From: Apoda limacodes
Taxonomy: Eukaryota > Arthropoda > Insecta > Lepidoptera > Limacodidae
Reading direction: 5' to 3'
Length of the DNA: 64,000 nucleotides
Assembly: GCA_946406115.1 (NCBI GenBank)
Contig: OX291562.1
Span: forward strand, 11,190,001 to 11,254,000
A model generated the notes under the pieces. The model saw only the letters and a list, made by a program, of their open reading frames with translations. It made no database searches and was not told the DNA's origin. How positions within the stretch are numbered: the first letter of the stretch is position 1; each line of letters opens with the position of its first letter. Positions 11,191 through 21,616 of the stretch are shown one piece after another. A program made the position numbers and the translations under genes.

Positions 11191-12890
11191 AAGGTAATAC
11201 TTTGTGTCTATGAAATTACGTAACCGTGGTAGTAGTAACCGTTAATAAAGTTTACTCAAAGCCATTAGTGAACTAAATTATCTATATGACGAGGGCTTAG
11301 GATCGTCATTGATCATCGCCCTGTTAAAAATACTTATTAATCAATAATCAGGGGTAAACTCAATTTTGATAGTCTAACATAGCAGAACTTCGTCTTCAAT
11401 AAATAAATAATTAAACTAATTTAGTCATTAAAAGGAAGGCATGGCGCTCAGGGTGTCGACTTCAATAGATTTATAATTCCAGTTAGCCTGGAGGCTACAT
11501 CCCTTCTATCGCGTTTTGGTGACTGCTTTTTGTACGCCTGTAGCCTTCTTGAAACTTTTGTAGAAGGATTCTAGTATTCGGCAGGGATAATTGTTACGTT
11601 GTCGTCGTGCGGCGTTGGGCTCTCTTATTAGTAACTCTATGACCTCGGGCACCGGTGAACGCTTGTTTAGAGCACTTGCTGATGGTAGCTTAAATTAGTG
11701 ACTGGTAAGAGATTCGATGCCACGTCAATTTGTCGTGAGATCTAATAAGAGAGGATACGATCAAGTTGCTTTAAGCTAATAAGCTTTTAAAGGCTTTCTT
11801 GAATACGCCTTTGTCGGATAGAAGTCAGAGGGCCATATAATAACGGTAAGAAATTCAAAGCAAAATCCGTCTAAGAAACCTAGGCTTACGTTATGTGAAA
11901 GCTCTACCGTCAAGTATTTCCAGCCTATGGCTATTGGTATTATTGCAGTACTATAAACGGTGCATGATAACTATATACATTTTCTTACGAAGTCACGTAA
12001 ATTGGAATAAGTAGCCTAAGCCTTTATGGGAAGTGAGGCACACCTACAAGACGATGATCAGGTGATGGCTGGTCATGGCTTTTCGGTATTGATAGCCAGT
12101 TGCGAGTATTTCGTGGTACTTATTTATACTCACCAAGTAGCCCCAAAACACATTTCGACATATATTTTAACCGTTTTGGAGTAAATATAAAGCAAACGGT
12201 AAATCGGCAGCAAAAAAATAAATAATTTTCCTTTTAACGCCGGATTACAGCTAAAATACTAGAGATACAATAGTAATATGTAGGAGCTTTTTTTAAAGGA
12301 TATTTAATAATCTATAGTTTTTACATACACATTTTTTCCGTATCAGCAATAATTGCCGAGATATAAAAACTGAAAAAGGGTATCTATTTTCCAAGATGGC
12401 GGCGTGGGCGCAACAGCTATCGATGGGGACTTTTACTATGGTCAACGGGAAGTCTTAATGAACAACTACATCAAAATTCAGAACAGCTGAAGAATAAAAA
12501 AATAAGTTTTGAAATCGGTTCACAATTGACAAATAAATCGGTGGACATACCGTCCAACATACTCCTTTCTTCCAATTAGCCGTGTTTAAATGTCGATTTA
12601 TTTTTTACTTCTTTGTTGTGGTAGTCCAAGATTTAAATTAAACATAAAAAGCTTGATCTCTCTAGTAATCAATGTTCAAATTTAAAAAAGTTCATTCCAT
12701 TTTCAAATTTCATATTTGATAGCCGAGCAGTCAAATATAAAACATTGCGGGTCGCTCTCGGATACTGTACTGCAAGTACGATTTATCCCAAAGAAACTTG
12801 TGCAAGATATGGTCGCATATAGAAGCATGTTTGAGAAAACTTAATAACGACCCATGTGTGGACTTTGCCTGTCTAAAATCCTCTGGGCGA
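11190..12890. other. Intergenic DNA without recognised genes
   Basis: No long or convincing reading frame. One inverted word pair, 'ctctcttattag' near 11,620 and 'ctaataagagag' near 11,743, could close a loop of about 110 bases. The piece 12,360-12,560 (aagatggcggcgtgggcgc) resembles dispersed repeats but no second copy lies in this window. Confidence 0.45.
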
Positions 12891-12894
12891 TTCA

Positions 12895-13820
12895 TTTGGA
12901 TTTTTTATCCACTTAGATCTTCTAACCAATGATGATTTCCTGGGGATTCATTTGGATAGTAAAATCGTTACATATTATTTTCTTTTTGCCGGGAATGAAG
13001 TCTTTCAAAAGCAATCAGAAAACTCATAACAAAATCCATGAATACAGATTAGTGTTGCAGCTCCATATCTATAACCATATCTCTGTAACTATTGATCGCA
13101 GCCTAGTAGTTTTTTCACACAAAAGAAAGATATAAAAAAAAATCAGATGACAGCTGTTAATCTAGAAAGAGCTATATCTTTGTGACTATTGATCGTAGAC
13201 TAGTAATTTTTGTACAGAATTGATAGATCTCATCACGATCTTTATTGTGGAAGACAACTGTGAAACTAGGAAGGGTTATATCTTCGTGACTATATTGATG
13301 GTATACTAGAAGTTTCTGTACAGAAATGATAGATCTCATCAAGAACTTTATTTCAGATGGTAGCTGTCAAACTAGGAATGGCTTAATCCCCATAAATAAT
13401 GATCGTATACTAGTAGTTTTTTTACAGAAATTATAGATCCCATCAAGATCTTTCCTTTGGATGATAGCTGTGAAACTAGGCGGGGTACACGCTAAAGGCA
13501 GTCTATCAACTATTAGTTATAGTTATCATATATTATTGTTTTCAACTTTTCCAGACGTCCCGCTTTTGACAAACTGTAATTGTGTAAAATAAATATGAAA
13601 TACTAAAGATCCTTTCTTAATACTTGTGACAACCCTGTCTCTTAATTGAGTTGTGATGCTGATACCTTCGCGGTGGCGGCATGTGATTGATAATATCAAG
13701 GGAGTCGGAATACTGGTAGATAGTATTAATACTGTGTCAAAATACTACTTTTAAGTTTTTTTGTCCACTTAGATCTTTTAACCAATGATGATTTCCTGGG
13801 GAATTCATTTGAATTCTTTG
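12895..13820. repeat. Degenerate ~105-bp tandem array between two direct repeats
   Basis: About four units are seen between roughly 13,070 and 13,485. Each carries the words 'gatcgtanactagtagtttt', 'tgatagatctcatcaagatc' and 'gctgtgaaactagg', with spacing near 104-107 bases. A copy of 'ccacttagatcttctaacca' plus about 35 further bases lies on each side, at about 12,909 and 13,768. Confidence 0.55.
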
Positions 13821-13821
13821 T

Positions 13822-14121
13822 GACAAGGATCCCCTGCGGCACAGTTGGGAGGCAAACTGCACTACTTACTTGCTAAATTAAAAAGGAGGGGTTCGATCCC
13901 TGTAGAGAATGCGAATTTTATGCAACATTTGAAATTTTTGACAAACAATTATATGAGAAATACATGTGTTTAATTCGAATCTGCGTGTAAGTGTGATATT
14001 TGTGTATGTATTTATAAAAAAGTAAATAGGTATTTGTATCCGTTGTATTGTACCTAGTTGGTGCAAACTTTGCTTTACAGATAGCGCCGCCGTAGCGGTG
14101 TGTTATGTCGAAAAAAAAAAA
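13822..14121 (+). mobile_element. tRNA-derived SINE, full length but diverged
   Basis: The head carries an A-box-like 'cacagttgggagg' (about 13,839) and a strong B-box 'gggttcgatccc' (about 13,888), the internal Pol III promoter of a tRNA-type SINE. The body ('gtatttgtatccgttgt') and tail ('aactttgctttacag') match the copies at 35.8 and 37.6 kb. It ends in a run of A. Confidence 0.7.
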
Positions 14122-14344
14122 TAGATAATAGAATTATAATTACAAATTTTCGACGTTTTTAACGTTCTGTTATTGAATTTGTAGTGGTATAACATGAGTA
14201 AGAACTCTTATGAAAAACAAGTGCAGGGTCGGCATTTGAACTCAACTTTTTTCAAGGAATCGTACAGTTGATACAGCTGCAATCGTGCAAAAAGATTATT
14301 TCCAATCACTGATCGGGAAAATTGCGAATTTTAGATTTTTTTTC

Positions 14345-14690
14345 TGAACTGACAATGCAGTTGACTGATGCAGCCATTAATGCTCCACCGGGCTTTTGGG
14401 GCGAGACTCTGGAACATTGCGAGTGACTGGAGGCGAGAAGCGCCCCGGCACTCTTTGATACCTCGTGTATCCGTGCGGTCGCCGACGAACCCGGAGACGG
14501 GGAGACTAGTCTCTCTAACCGGATAGATTAGTACGTACCGAGGCAGCCTAACAATAGTTTTTCGACCATGCCGAGGTTGGTCGGGAGGATGATGGTTGTG
14601 GATTGCACAATTAATACATTCGAGTGATTTTGTGTACGCTCGAAAAAGCGGATTGCCAGGTCCTTTAAGATATTGGGGAATCGTGGGAAA
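14345..14690 (-). mobile_element. Fragment of an A-tailed retroelement (family with 'ctgatgcagccatta' end)
   Basis: Read on the minus strand it contains the frame PPDQPRHGRKTIVRLPRYVL, shared with the plus-strand copy at 37,060-37,470. On that strand it ends with the complement of 'ctgatgcagccatta' and an A-rich tail (poly-T on the given strand at 14,335). Related pieces lie at 34,046-34,215, 42,040-42,235 and 52,430-52,690. The class is not known to me; an A-tailed non-LTR element is the simplest reading. Confidence 0.5.
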
Positions 14691-14960
14691 CGTCATGACA
14701 ATCTACGCTCAAAACTATCTCCTCTTTTTCATCACACCTAAATATGCAACAATACGCTTTACTTTTTAACCTAGGCGTTATTTTGCTTTAACTGTACAGA
14801 CATGCCCTAACCTTTGGACTTGGACAAATCTCACAGCATTATCTCCATAGGTTTCACGTGCCGAATAAATATGTAAACCAAAAAAAACATAGGTATCCTA
14901 ACAATATATACTCATTATTCACAGTAAAGTTTGGTTTTATAGTCACTGATTAATGAAAAC

Positions 14961-15190
14961 CTGCCAAGTGCGAGTCTGACTCACGCATAAGGGGTTCCGT
15001 ACCATTATCTATAAAAACTACCAAAAAAATACATTTGTTGTATGGGAGCCCACCTTAAATAATTTTAATTTAATTATTTATTATCTTCTCTTGAGAGAAG
15101 TTATTATAATAGGTCTAAAAATCGATTTGTGTTTTCTGTACGTTTTAAAAGCTGGAGAATCGTTTGCAATCATGTTCAGAGTGATGTGTG
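14961..15190 (-). repeat. Lepidopteran short repeat with 'cgagtccgactcgcac' end (copy 1)
   Basis: It begins 'ccaagtgcgagtctgactca', continues 'ggggttccgtaccattatct', then 'gtatgggagcc'. Other copies lie at 34,899-35,090, 45,061-45,287, 53,066-53,356 (decayed) and 55,337-55,584. The terminal palindrome of the family (gcgagtccgactcgc) is partly mutated here. Confidence 0.65.
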
Positions 15191-15199
15191 TGTGCGTGT

Positions 15200-17460
15200 A
15201 CGTATGCATGTTACTTTTTTTTGCGCCTCGATATCTCAAGACCTAATTGACAAAATCGCTCACGGACCATTTTAATCGATATACCACGTCATGTCTTAGA
15301 TCTGAAAATATTTTGGAAAAATTCTGTCCAGCGGTTGTTTTTTATATCGCTAAAAATTGTTTTTATTTTGTTACGCGATAACTTCGCGGATCGAGAACAC
15401 ATTTCTACAGTTTATACATATATGAAAGGACTAACACGCAAAATGGTTCCATTCAAATTTGGTAAGGATTGGTTCATAGAAACTTAGAATTTAGTATTTG
15501 TGGTTATAGTGGCAACAGAAATCACATCTCTTCCATAACTTCCAAGTACGGTCCTATACCGATACCTACCACCTACAGTGAGGCACAAATCCAAACATTT
15601 GATTCAGGGCAAACATTGAATCAACCATTAACTCTGTAAAAAATGCTGGTTATGCTCCCGTTTAGTTTATGTATCGTCAGTTTTAGCGGGGGGGGGGGAA
15701 TAAACTCCCAACTACCCCCCCCCCCCCCCCCCTCTGTATACATCCCTGCATACAGCTTAGAGTCCGCACCGCCACTGAAGTCCTGTCATAAAAACTGAAA
15801 CTATTGCAATAAAATTTAATAAAACATCGGCGAATCTGTTTTACCTTATTGGAAACCAGAGAAATAACAAGTTATACTTTGATAGGGATAGCAGTTTGTG
15901 TAATAGGTACCTATTAGGTATAATTCTTATTGAGAAGATTTAGTTTAGACTACTGGTGTCCACTCGATCTTAGATAAAGAATCAAAACCCTCGCACCCTC
16001 TCGATAGAGAGTAAATTCCTTGCCGGTGGCTACAGATAATACATACCTAGTAAACGTACTGCAGCGTGCGGGGGCGTAAAGAAGCTGCTTCTACCTATTT
16101 CTTATTAGGTATCGGGATATCTGCTAATAAAAATACGACATCGGGAGTTCTTTTATGTATTCAGATGTTCTTTTCAATCGCCACAAGAGTATACATCCTT
16201 TAGACTTATCTACTACCTAGGAGATTTATTATACAATTTTAAACTTATCTGCAGTACGTCTTCTTTCATTAGGCCATCCTTCAATAGGCCTCGGGTCGTC
16301 GTGTCGGTACATTGGGTTATATCTACATTAAATCGCAATGGTCGCGATGCTTAGTGCATTTTGGATACTGGAGTATCTTATCCTAAATCTACTGGCAATA
16401 TTAGACCATTCTACAAATTCTAGGGCTCCCTGATAGAGACAGGAATCGACCCTCCAAATTTAAATAGACTTGTCCGATCTATAATTTTCACTGGAATGTC
16501 AATAAATGTAAAAATACTGACAAACTCTAAATTCCAATTGTTTTTATTTAAAAACGCACTGACACCATCTATTATATTTTCATAAAACCACTACGAAGTA
16601 TTTGCTGCGTGAAAAACGTTCGCTAGCATATTTACTTCCTTTACACTTAACAAGAGGTCGTAACCTCTACAGTACCTAGTTATCGGACTTGAGTGGTGGC
16701 GTGGATTCCACTAACTAAAGTACTAAAGTTACAATATGCAGGCAGATAAATCAAGGTGCAACCTTACTTCTGTAGTTTCCAGCCACGGATCTCAGCACTG
16801 GTAAACTTTGAATGATTACCTAGGTATTCAAATACCATAAAAGAATCCACTTTCGGAAGGTTATCTGATTGAGCTTGTACAAAACCAGCTTCAACTTTAT
16901 TAATACTCATAATGTGTAGGTATTGGTTTTATAGTAATTATCACAAATTTACACTCTTGATATGTATCGACACTTTATTTTGGTACTTATCGTGTCTCAG
17001 CTCCGTCGAGTTGTGAGCGACTTATGAATGAGTGCACGAGCGTGCAGTCCGTTCAAGTACGACGACGTCACACGTAATCGCGGCGCATTGGCTTTTAGCG
17101 GCTCGGAAGAGTTATTTTATTATTTAATAACTCTGTAAGTAATGGTCCGATTTTAATAATTCAAAAAGATATACCATTCTTATGTTATAAAGAACAACAT
17201 AGGTACCAATTCTATTTAATTTGTTTTAACTGTACTGATCCTCATTACTAACTTTTATTTTTATTAATGGCTCGTTTTGATCATTAGTACTTATAAGTAC
17301 TATTGAAAATTAAAAGTAATTTTTTTTAACAATAGCAAACTATACTTTGGATTTTCATCAATTTATCTTATCGTAAACTACAACAATAACATTGGTACTA
17401 AATTACTTCTAAAATTCAATCACATTCTCTTATGAAAAATTAACGTAATCTTATGCGTTT
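15200..17460. other. Gene-poor interval with a G11...C18 tract
   Basis: No coding region was recognised. The notable object is a run of 11 G (15,688-15,698) followed 16 bases later by a run of 18 C (15,715-15,732). A GC-rich patch at 17,000-17,110 has no attached gene that I can see. Confidence 0.5.
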
Positions 17461-17542
17461 GGTTCTTTTATGAAATTCCGGCGGATTCTTCCCCAACTTG
17501 AAAGCTGATTCATTGTCAAGACATAGACATGCTGGACATTCT

Positions 17543-17851
17543 TCACCAGTAATTTCTTCCATAATTTTTCGAAGCCATATTATCTCTCTCGCAGTATAAC
17601 TGCGGTATATGCATGAGATGGCTACCGTGCTTTGTCTTTTGCTGGATGGCTATTGGCCCTCCGGCATACATGCACAGAATACCTAAAGTTGACCTTCCAG
17701 TGTGTATATCACCTCCATGGTCGGCATCACTGTAGCACTCCACATTGTGTGTTTCATCTGGCCTGTAGACTATGCCTTCATTAATCGTCTTTTTCAGATA
17801 CCTACATATCCTCCTGATGTTAATGACGTCATCCTTTGAAGGTTTATCCAA
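17543..17851 (-). pseudogene. Copia RNase H fragment
   Basis: The frame includes CYSDADHGGD and GRSTLGILCMYAGGPI, the usual Copia RNase H signature (YSDADWAGD followed by RRSTSG). The upstream helix RRICRYLKKTINEGI is also typical. The tail drifts out of register. Confidence 0.75.
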
Positions 17852-18440
17852 ATTATGGGATGAGATACTAACCGCAAAGGTAATGCTCGGCCTTGTGCCT
17901 GTTAATAAATATGCCAGTTAACCAACTGCTTCATGGTACGGTACGGTAATGGTGTCAATGAAGGTTCTGAGTCAGCTTTGGCATTATTTATACTAACAAA
18001 AATTAGGGCATCAATCCTTTTCGTACGGATTTAAATTTTTGTTTTAAAAATGTAACGTTAGTAAAATTTTAAAACCACCACTTATTATTGATGATCAAAC
18101 CATATGCTTGCAAAAATAAATTACTTAAAATCAACTTTTACAACAACGAGTTGGGCAAATTTATTTAACAACACACTCCACGTTCGATGCATGCAACTGA
18201 CGTCCACGAAGTGAGGGCAGGGTCCAAACTTTGACACGCGAACGGTGTACGCTTTTTGTTGTAGAAATATTGAACCATCAGCATTCCTTTTTATTTCTAT
18301 CCCTAGGGAGTAAGTGGCGGGTTTAACGGCTATCTTAAACCAAGCTCTCATTTCTTCGAGAAATTAGTTGCCCTCTCTCTCGCTAGTATCTGCGATAAGT
18401 CACCCACATATTAAGCAAGAATTATTTTCTCGTTCCCTTT

Positions 18441-19134
18441 GGGGCCATTCATTTATTACGTAAGACGATTTAGGAAGGGAGGGGGGTTGACCATGTCTTA
18501 TTCGTAAGATCACAAAAAAGCGCAGTTAAAATTATACTTTGAAAAAAATTATACTTTGTTTGTGCGATAATTATTGAACATGGAGGTTGAGGTCCCATTC
18601 AAGATTGTCCCTTCAAGATGCGCTCATAGATAGAATTTCTTTAGTAGGTATGCTCTAAATACTTTGCGTCGAAAAAGGCAGCGCAACTTCACAAAAAACT
18701 TCATGGCCGTATTTCAAATATTGAAAAAGAAGGAGCATTAGCATATGTTCAAGGCGCGGCAAAGTTTTGTGCCGCATCGGGGCTGATGTGGAATGGGTGG
18801 ACGTCGACGACGTCACAATCCTGCAAAATGAACTATAAGCAGCACCTATTATTAGAGATGTTCCAGTAGCAGATCCACTTTCCGAGTGGGTTTTGAGCCC
18901 CTGGAATGAAAATCTTATGTAGGTAAAGATGAATGATTAAACCAAAGTTTATCACTACCACAAAATAAACATCGAAACCAACCAAACGAGTATTCATTTT
19001 TTCCTTAAGATGCTTACGTAAGAAATATTAAACAGGGGGGGAGGGTGTCGGCCTATTCTTATTTTTTCTTATAATAGGGGGGAAGGGGGTCAAAAACTAG
19101 CGAAAATCGTCTTACGTTATAAATGAATGGCCCC
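18441..19134. mobile_element. 694-bp TIR element nested in the Copia remnant
   Basis: The left end 'ggggccattcatttattacg' is matched by an inverted copy at 19,102-19,134, and the similarity extends about 35 bases (taagacgatt). TTT lies on both outer sides, so a 3-bp duplication is possible but not proven. The interior has G-rich and C-rich patches and no intact frame. It must be younger than the Copia insertion it splits. Confidence 0.65.
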
Positions 19135-19834
19135 TTTTGTTCTGAAAAATAAGCAGGGATCAGTTTTCACGATGTAATCTGTTATGCATCTGTTCCAACA
19201 AAGTAGAGCATGATTTAGTACATACGACCTTTATTTAATTTAAAAACGAATTTCTCTTCAGTCTGCCCTTCAGGTGGTTTCATGTATATCCCTTCGTCCA
19301 ATGCACCATATAGGAAAGCAGTCGAGACATCAAATTGTGCTAGTTTAAGTCCTTATATAGTGGCAACACTTAAAACAGCTCTTATCGTGCTACTTCTAGC
19401 AACAGGACTGAAGGTCTCGTGAAAATTTACATCTTTTCTCTTGTGAATATCCTTTTATGACCAGATGAGCCTTGTATTTGTCTGTTGAGTTTGTTTTAAT
19501 TTTAAATAACTATTTACAAGGAACGGTTTTCCTGCCTTTTGGTAATTCGACTAGCCCCCACGTTTTGTTATATTTTAACGAATCAATTTCGATTTCGATA
19601 GCTTTCTGCCACTTTTCTTTGTTTGGACATGATATTGCTTCTTTAAAGGTTTTTGGATGAAACATTACAGCAGCTTCAGTAGCCATAACATAATTATTAA
19701 ATCGTGTAGGCTTGAGATGCCTTCTATTTCTCAAAGTCATCCTTTCTATTTCTTCTTGAGGGGGAACTAGGTCATCAGGTTCGTTTTCCTCTTCGGAATG
19801 AGTAGAGTCATACACCAATTCTTTTAGATAGACT

Positions 19835-20115
19835 TGTCAATAATCTCCTCATCAACCTCATTATTTTGTCTAGACAAAGAGGGGTTTTCAATAAATTTAT
19901 CCTCATATTTGTTTGTCAACAATCTCCTCATCAACCTTATTATCTACTGTAGACAAACAGAGGTTTTCAATAAATTCATCCTCATATTGGTTTCAATCAG
20001 TTTACTGTGGTTTCTTTCCTCAATAATTACTTTCTCTAGACAAAGATAAGTTTTCAATACATTCATCCTCATATTGGTTTTCAATCAGTTTATTCCGGTT
20101 TCGTTCCTCAATATC
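19835..20115 (-). repeat. ~81-bp tandem repeats inside the Copia polyprotein region
   Basis: Three units share 'ttttcaataaattcatcctc' and 'ttgtcaacaatctcctcatc' words at spacings near 81-84 bases. On the minus strand they translate to repeats of the type QYEDE.IENL.LSR, which lie in the hydrophilic linker between integrase and RT. Confidence 0.55.
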
Positions 20116-21539
20116 ACTTTCAGTATTAACTTTGACTTCCTTGAAAAGATTTGGAAAAATATGGTTGAAGTTTTTGATGAGATCGGACTTTGGTTTTTCA
20201 GGTATATTTTCTTTAGATTTTGCTAGCAATGGTATCTCTTGGAATGACATATATCTATCATTTTAGAAACTTCTTTATCCCAAATTCTGTAACCATCGTC
20301 TCCTTCATAGCCAATCAGTATTCCTTTTTTGGCTTTGCTTCGTAGCTTTTGTGGGCATAACATGTGCAGCCTATTATTATATAATTATATATAATTCTCA
20401 AATATTTGATATCTAGCTTTTTATCTTGCCAAAGTTCATGAGGTAATTTGTGTGAAATACTTGATGGTCCTGTGCGATTTAACACGCAAACAGTCGCATT
20501 TAATATTTCTGCCCTGACGCCGGCAAGAATTTTATTATGTGCGTGCATGATTGCAAAAGCTGCTTCTACCACAGTTCTGTTTTCACGCTCTACGCAACCT
20601 GCTTGTTCTGGCTTTTAGGGCATCGTAAATCTTTGGTTTATGCCGCATTCTGTTAAGCTATTTTTAAACTCTTCACTGATGAACTCTCCTCCATTAACGC
20701 TTAGTATTTGTTTTACTGTATGTCCAGTGATTTTTCCTTGTTTTAAGAAAGCTTTATTATAGTTTTGTAGCTGCTTCAAACTTCTCATGTAGAAAATAGA
20801 TGTGGCGGTAACGTGTGTATAGCACGGACCCGAAGTACAAAGAATTTCGTACATTGACCTTTTACTTTGTAACCTGTGTCTTTTTGAGCAGTGGTATCAA
20901 AAGTTGCTGCTGGTTCTTGGGGCATGTGGCACTTAATCGTCAAGTCTTCAGCACTAGGTATCGCCCTGCAATCTGCTTATAGTTTTTCATTTATTAAAAT
21001 GCATTAGTAGTATAGGGTGCTGTGCCTTTGAGTCCTCCGCTATCGCCTTATCCATGATAGTTGTATGACTTAGACAACAGTCTGGCTTCGAAATTATTAA
21101 ATCTCACTTGGAATAAACTTTTAGCAAACTTTTATCGTTCTACTACCATATTAAAGTATTAGAATTTATGGGGATTTGGAGTTGAGGATAGCTAAAGGCA
21201 GATTAAGGAAGCTTTTGTTTAATGTGAAAATAGTGATGATATTCTCTTTGATGAAAAGACTATTTCAGAAATTCGTTATTTACTATCTTTCAGTATAATA
21301 AAATGAAATAGTTTTCATAGTTGTTAGGATTGCATGGAAGAGCCCGAGAAATACTTTATATTATTTATATCCAACAATAGTAACACGGTGCTGGCATAGA
21401 CAATAAAAGACTAAGGAGTCTTAACAATGGACTTAAAACGTAGTGATTATATTATCTTTGAATGGACTTATTGCAACACTTAAAAAAAAACAAAGAACCT
21501 CCGCGCTTTCAATTCTTTACTCTTTAGTATTCTTTGGAA

Positions 21540-21616
21540 TTGAATTTGCTGTGTTTGTAATTTCTCGGAATTTGTGTTTGCTAGAATCTTGCAAATACTG
21601 ATTATCACTTAAAATG
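21540..21616 (+). other. SNRPD2: Sm D2 exon 1: 5' UTR and first two bases of the start codon
   Basis: The exon end is inferred from the sequence ...TTAAAAT|GTACGTATA at 21,616/21,617. Joined to the acceptor at 21,698 (tttttgcag|GGCTACT) it makes ATG GCT ACT ACT. The upstream boundary given here is arbitrary, because the transcription start cannot be seen. Confidence 0.6.

Larger units (their letters stand above)
17470..20990 (-). pseudogene. Copia (Ty1-type) LTR retrotransposon remnant
   Basis: Read on the minus strand, the pieces run in the order integrase, reverse transcriptase, RNase H, which is the Copia order. Integrase pieces are at 20,615-20,854 and 20,315-20,572 (LNATVCVLNRTGPSS, then HELWQDKK). 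RT starts at 19,510-19,818 (EAISCPNKEKWQKAIEIEID, KTWGLVELP) and continues at 19,205-19,440 (DVSTAFLYGALDEGIYMKPP). A further RT part is at 18,121-18,351 (SLGIEIKRNADGSIFLQQKA). RNase H is at 17,543-17,851 (YSDADHGGD, GRSTLG). Stops and frame changes between the pieces show it is dead. A 694-bp TIR element interrupts the RT. I see no LTRs. Confidence 0.85.

Noticed and set aside
13886..13902. tRNA gene suggested by 'gggttcgatccc'
   Set aside because: No cloverleaf could be built around it, and the downstream body matches other SINE copies, so it is a SINE B-box.
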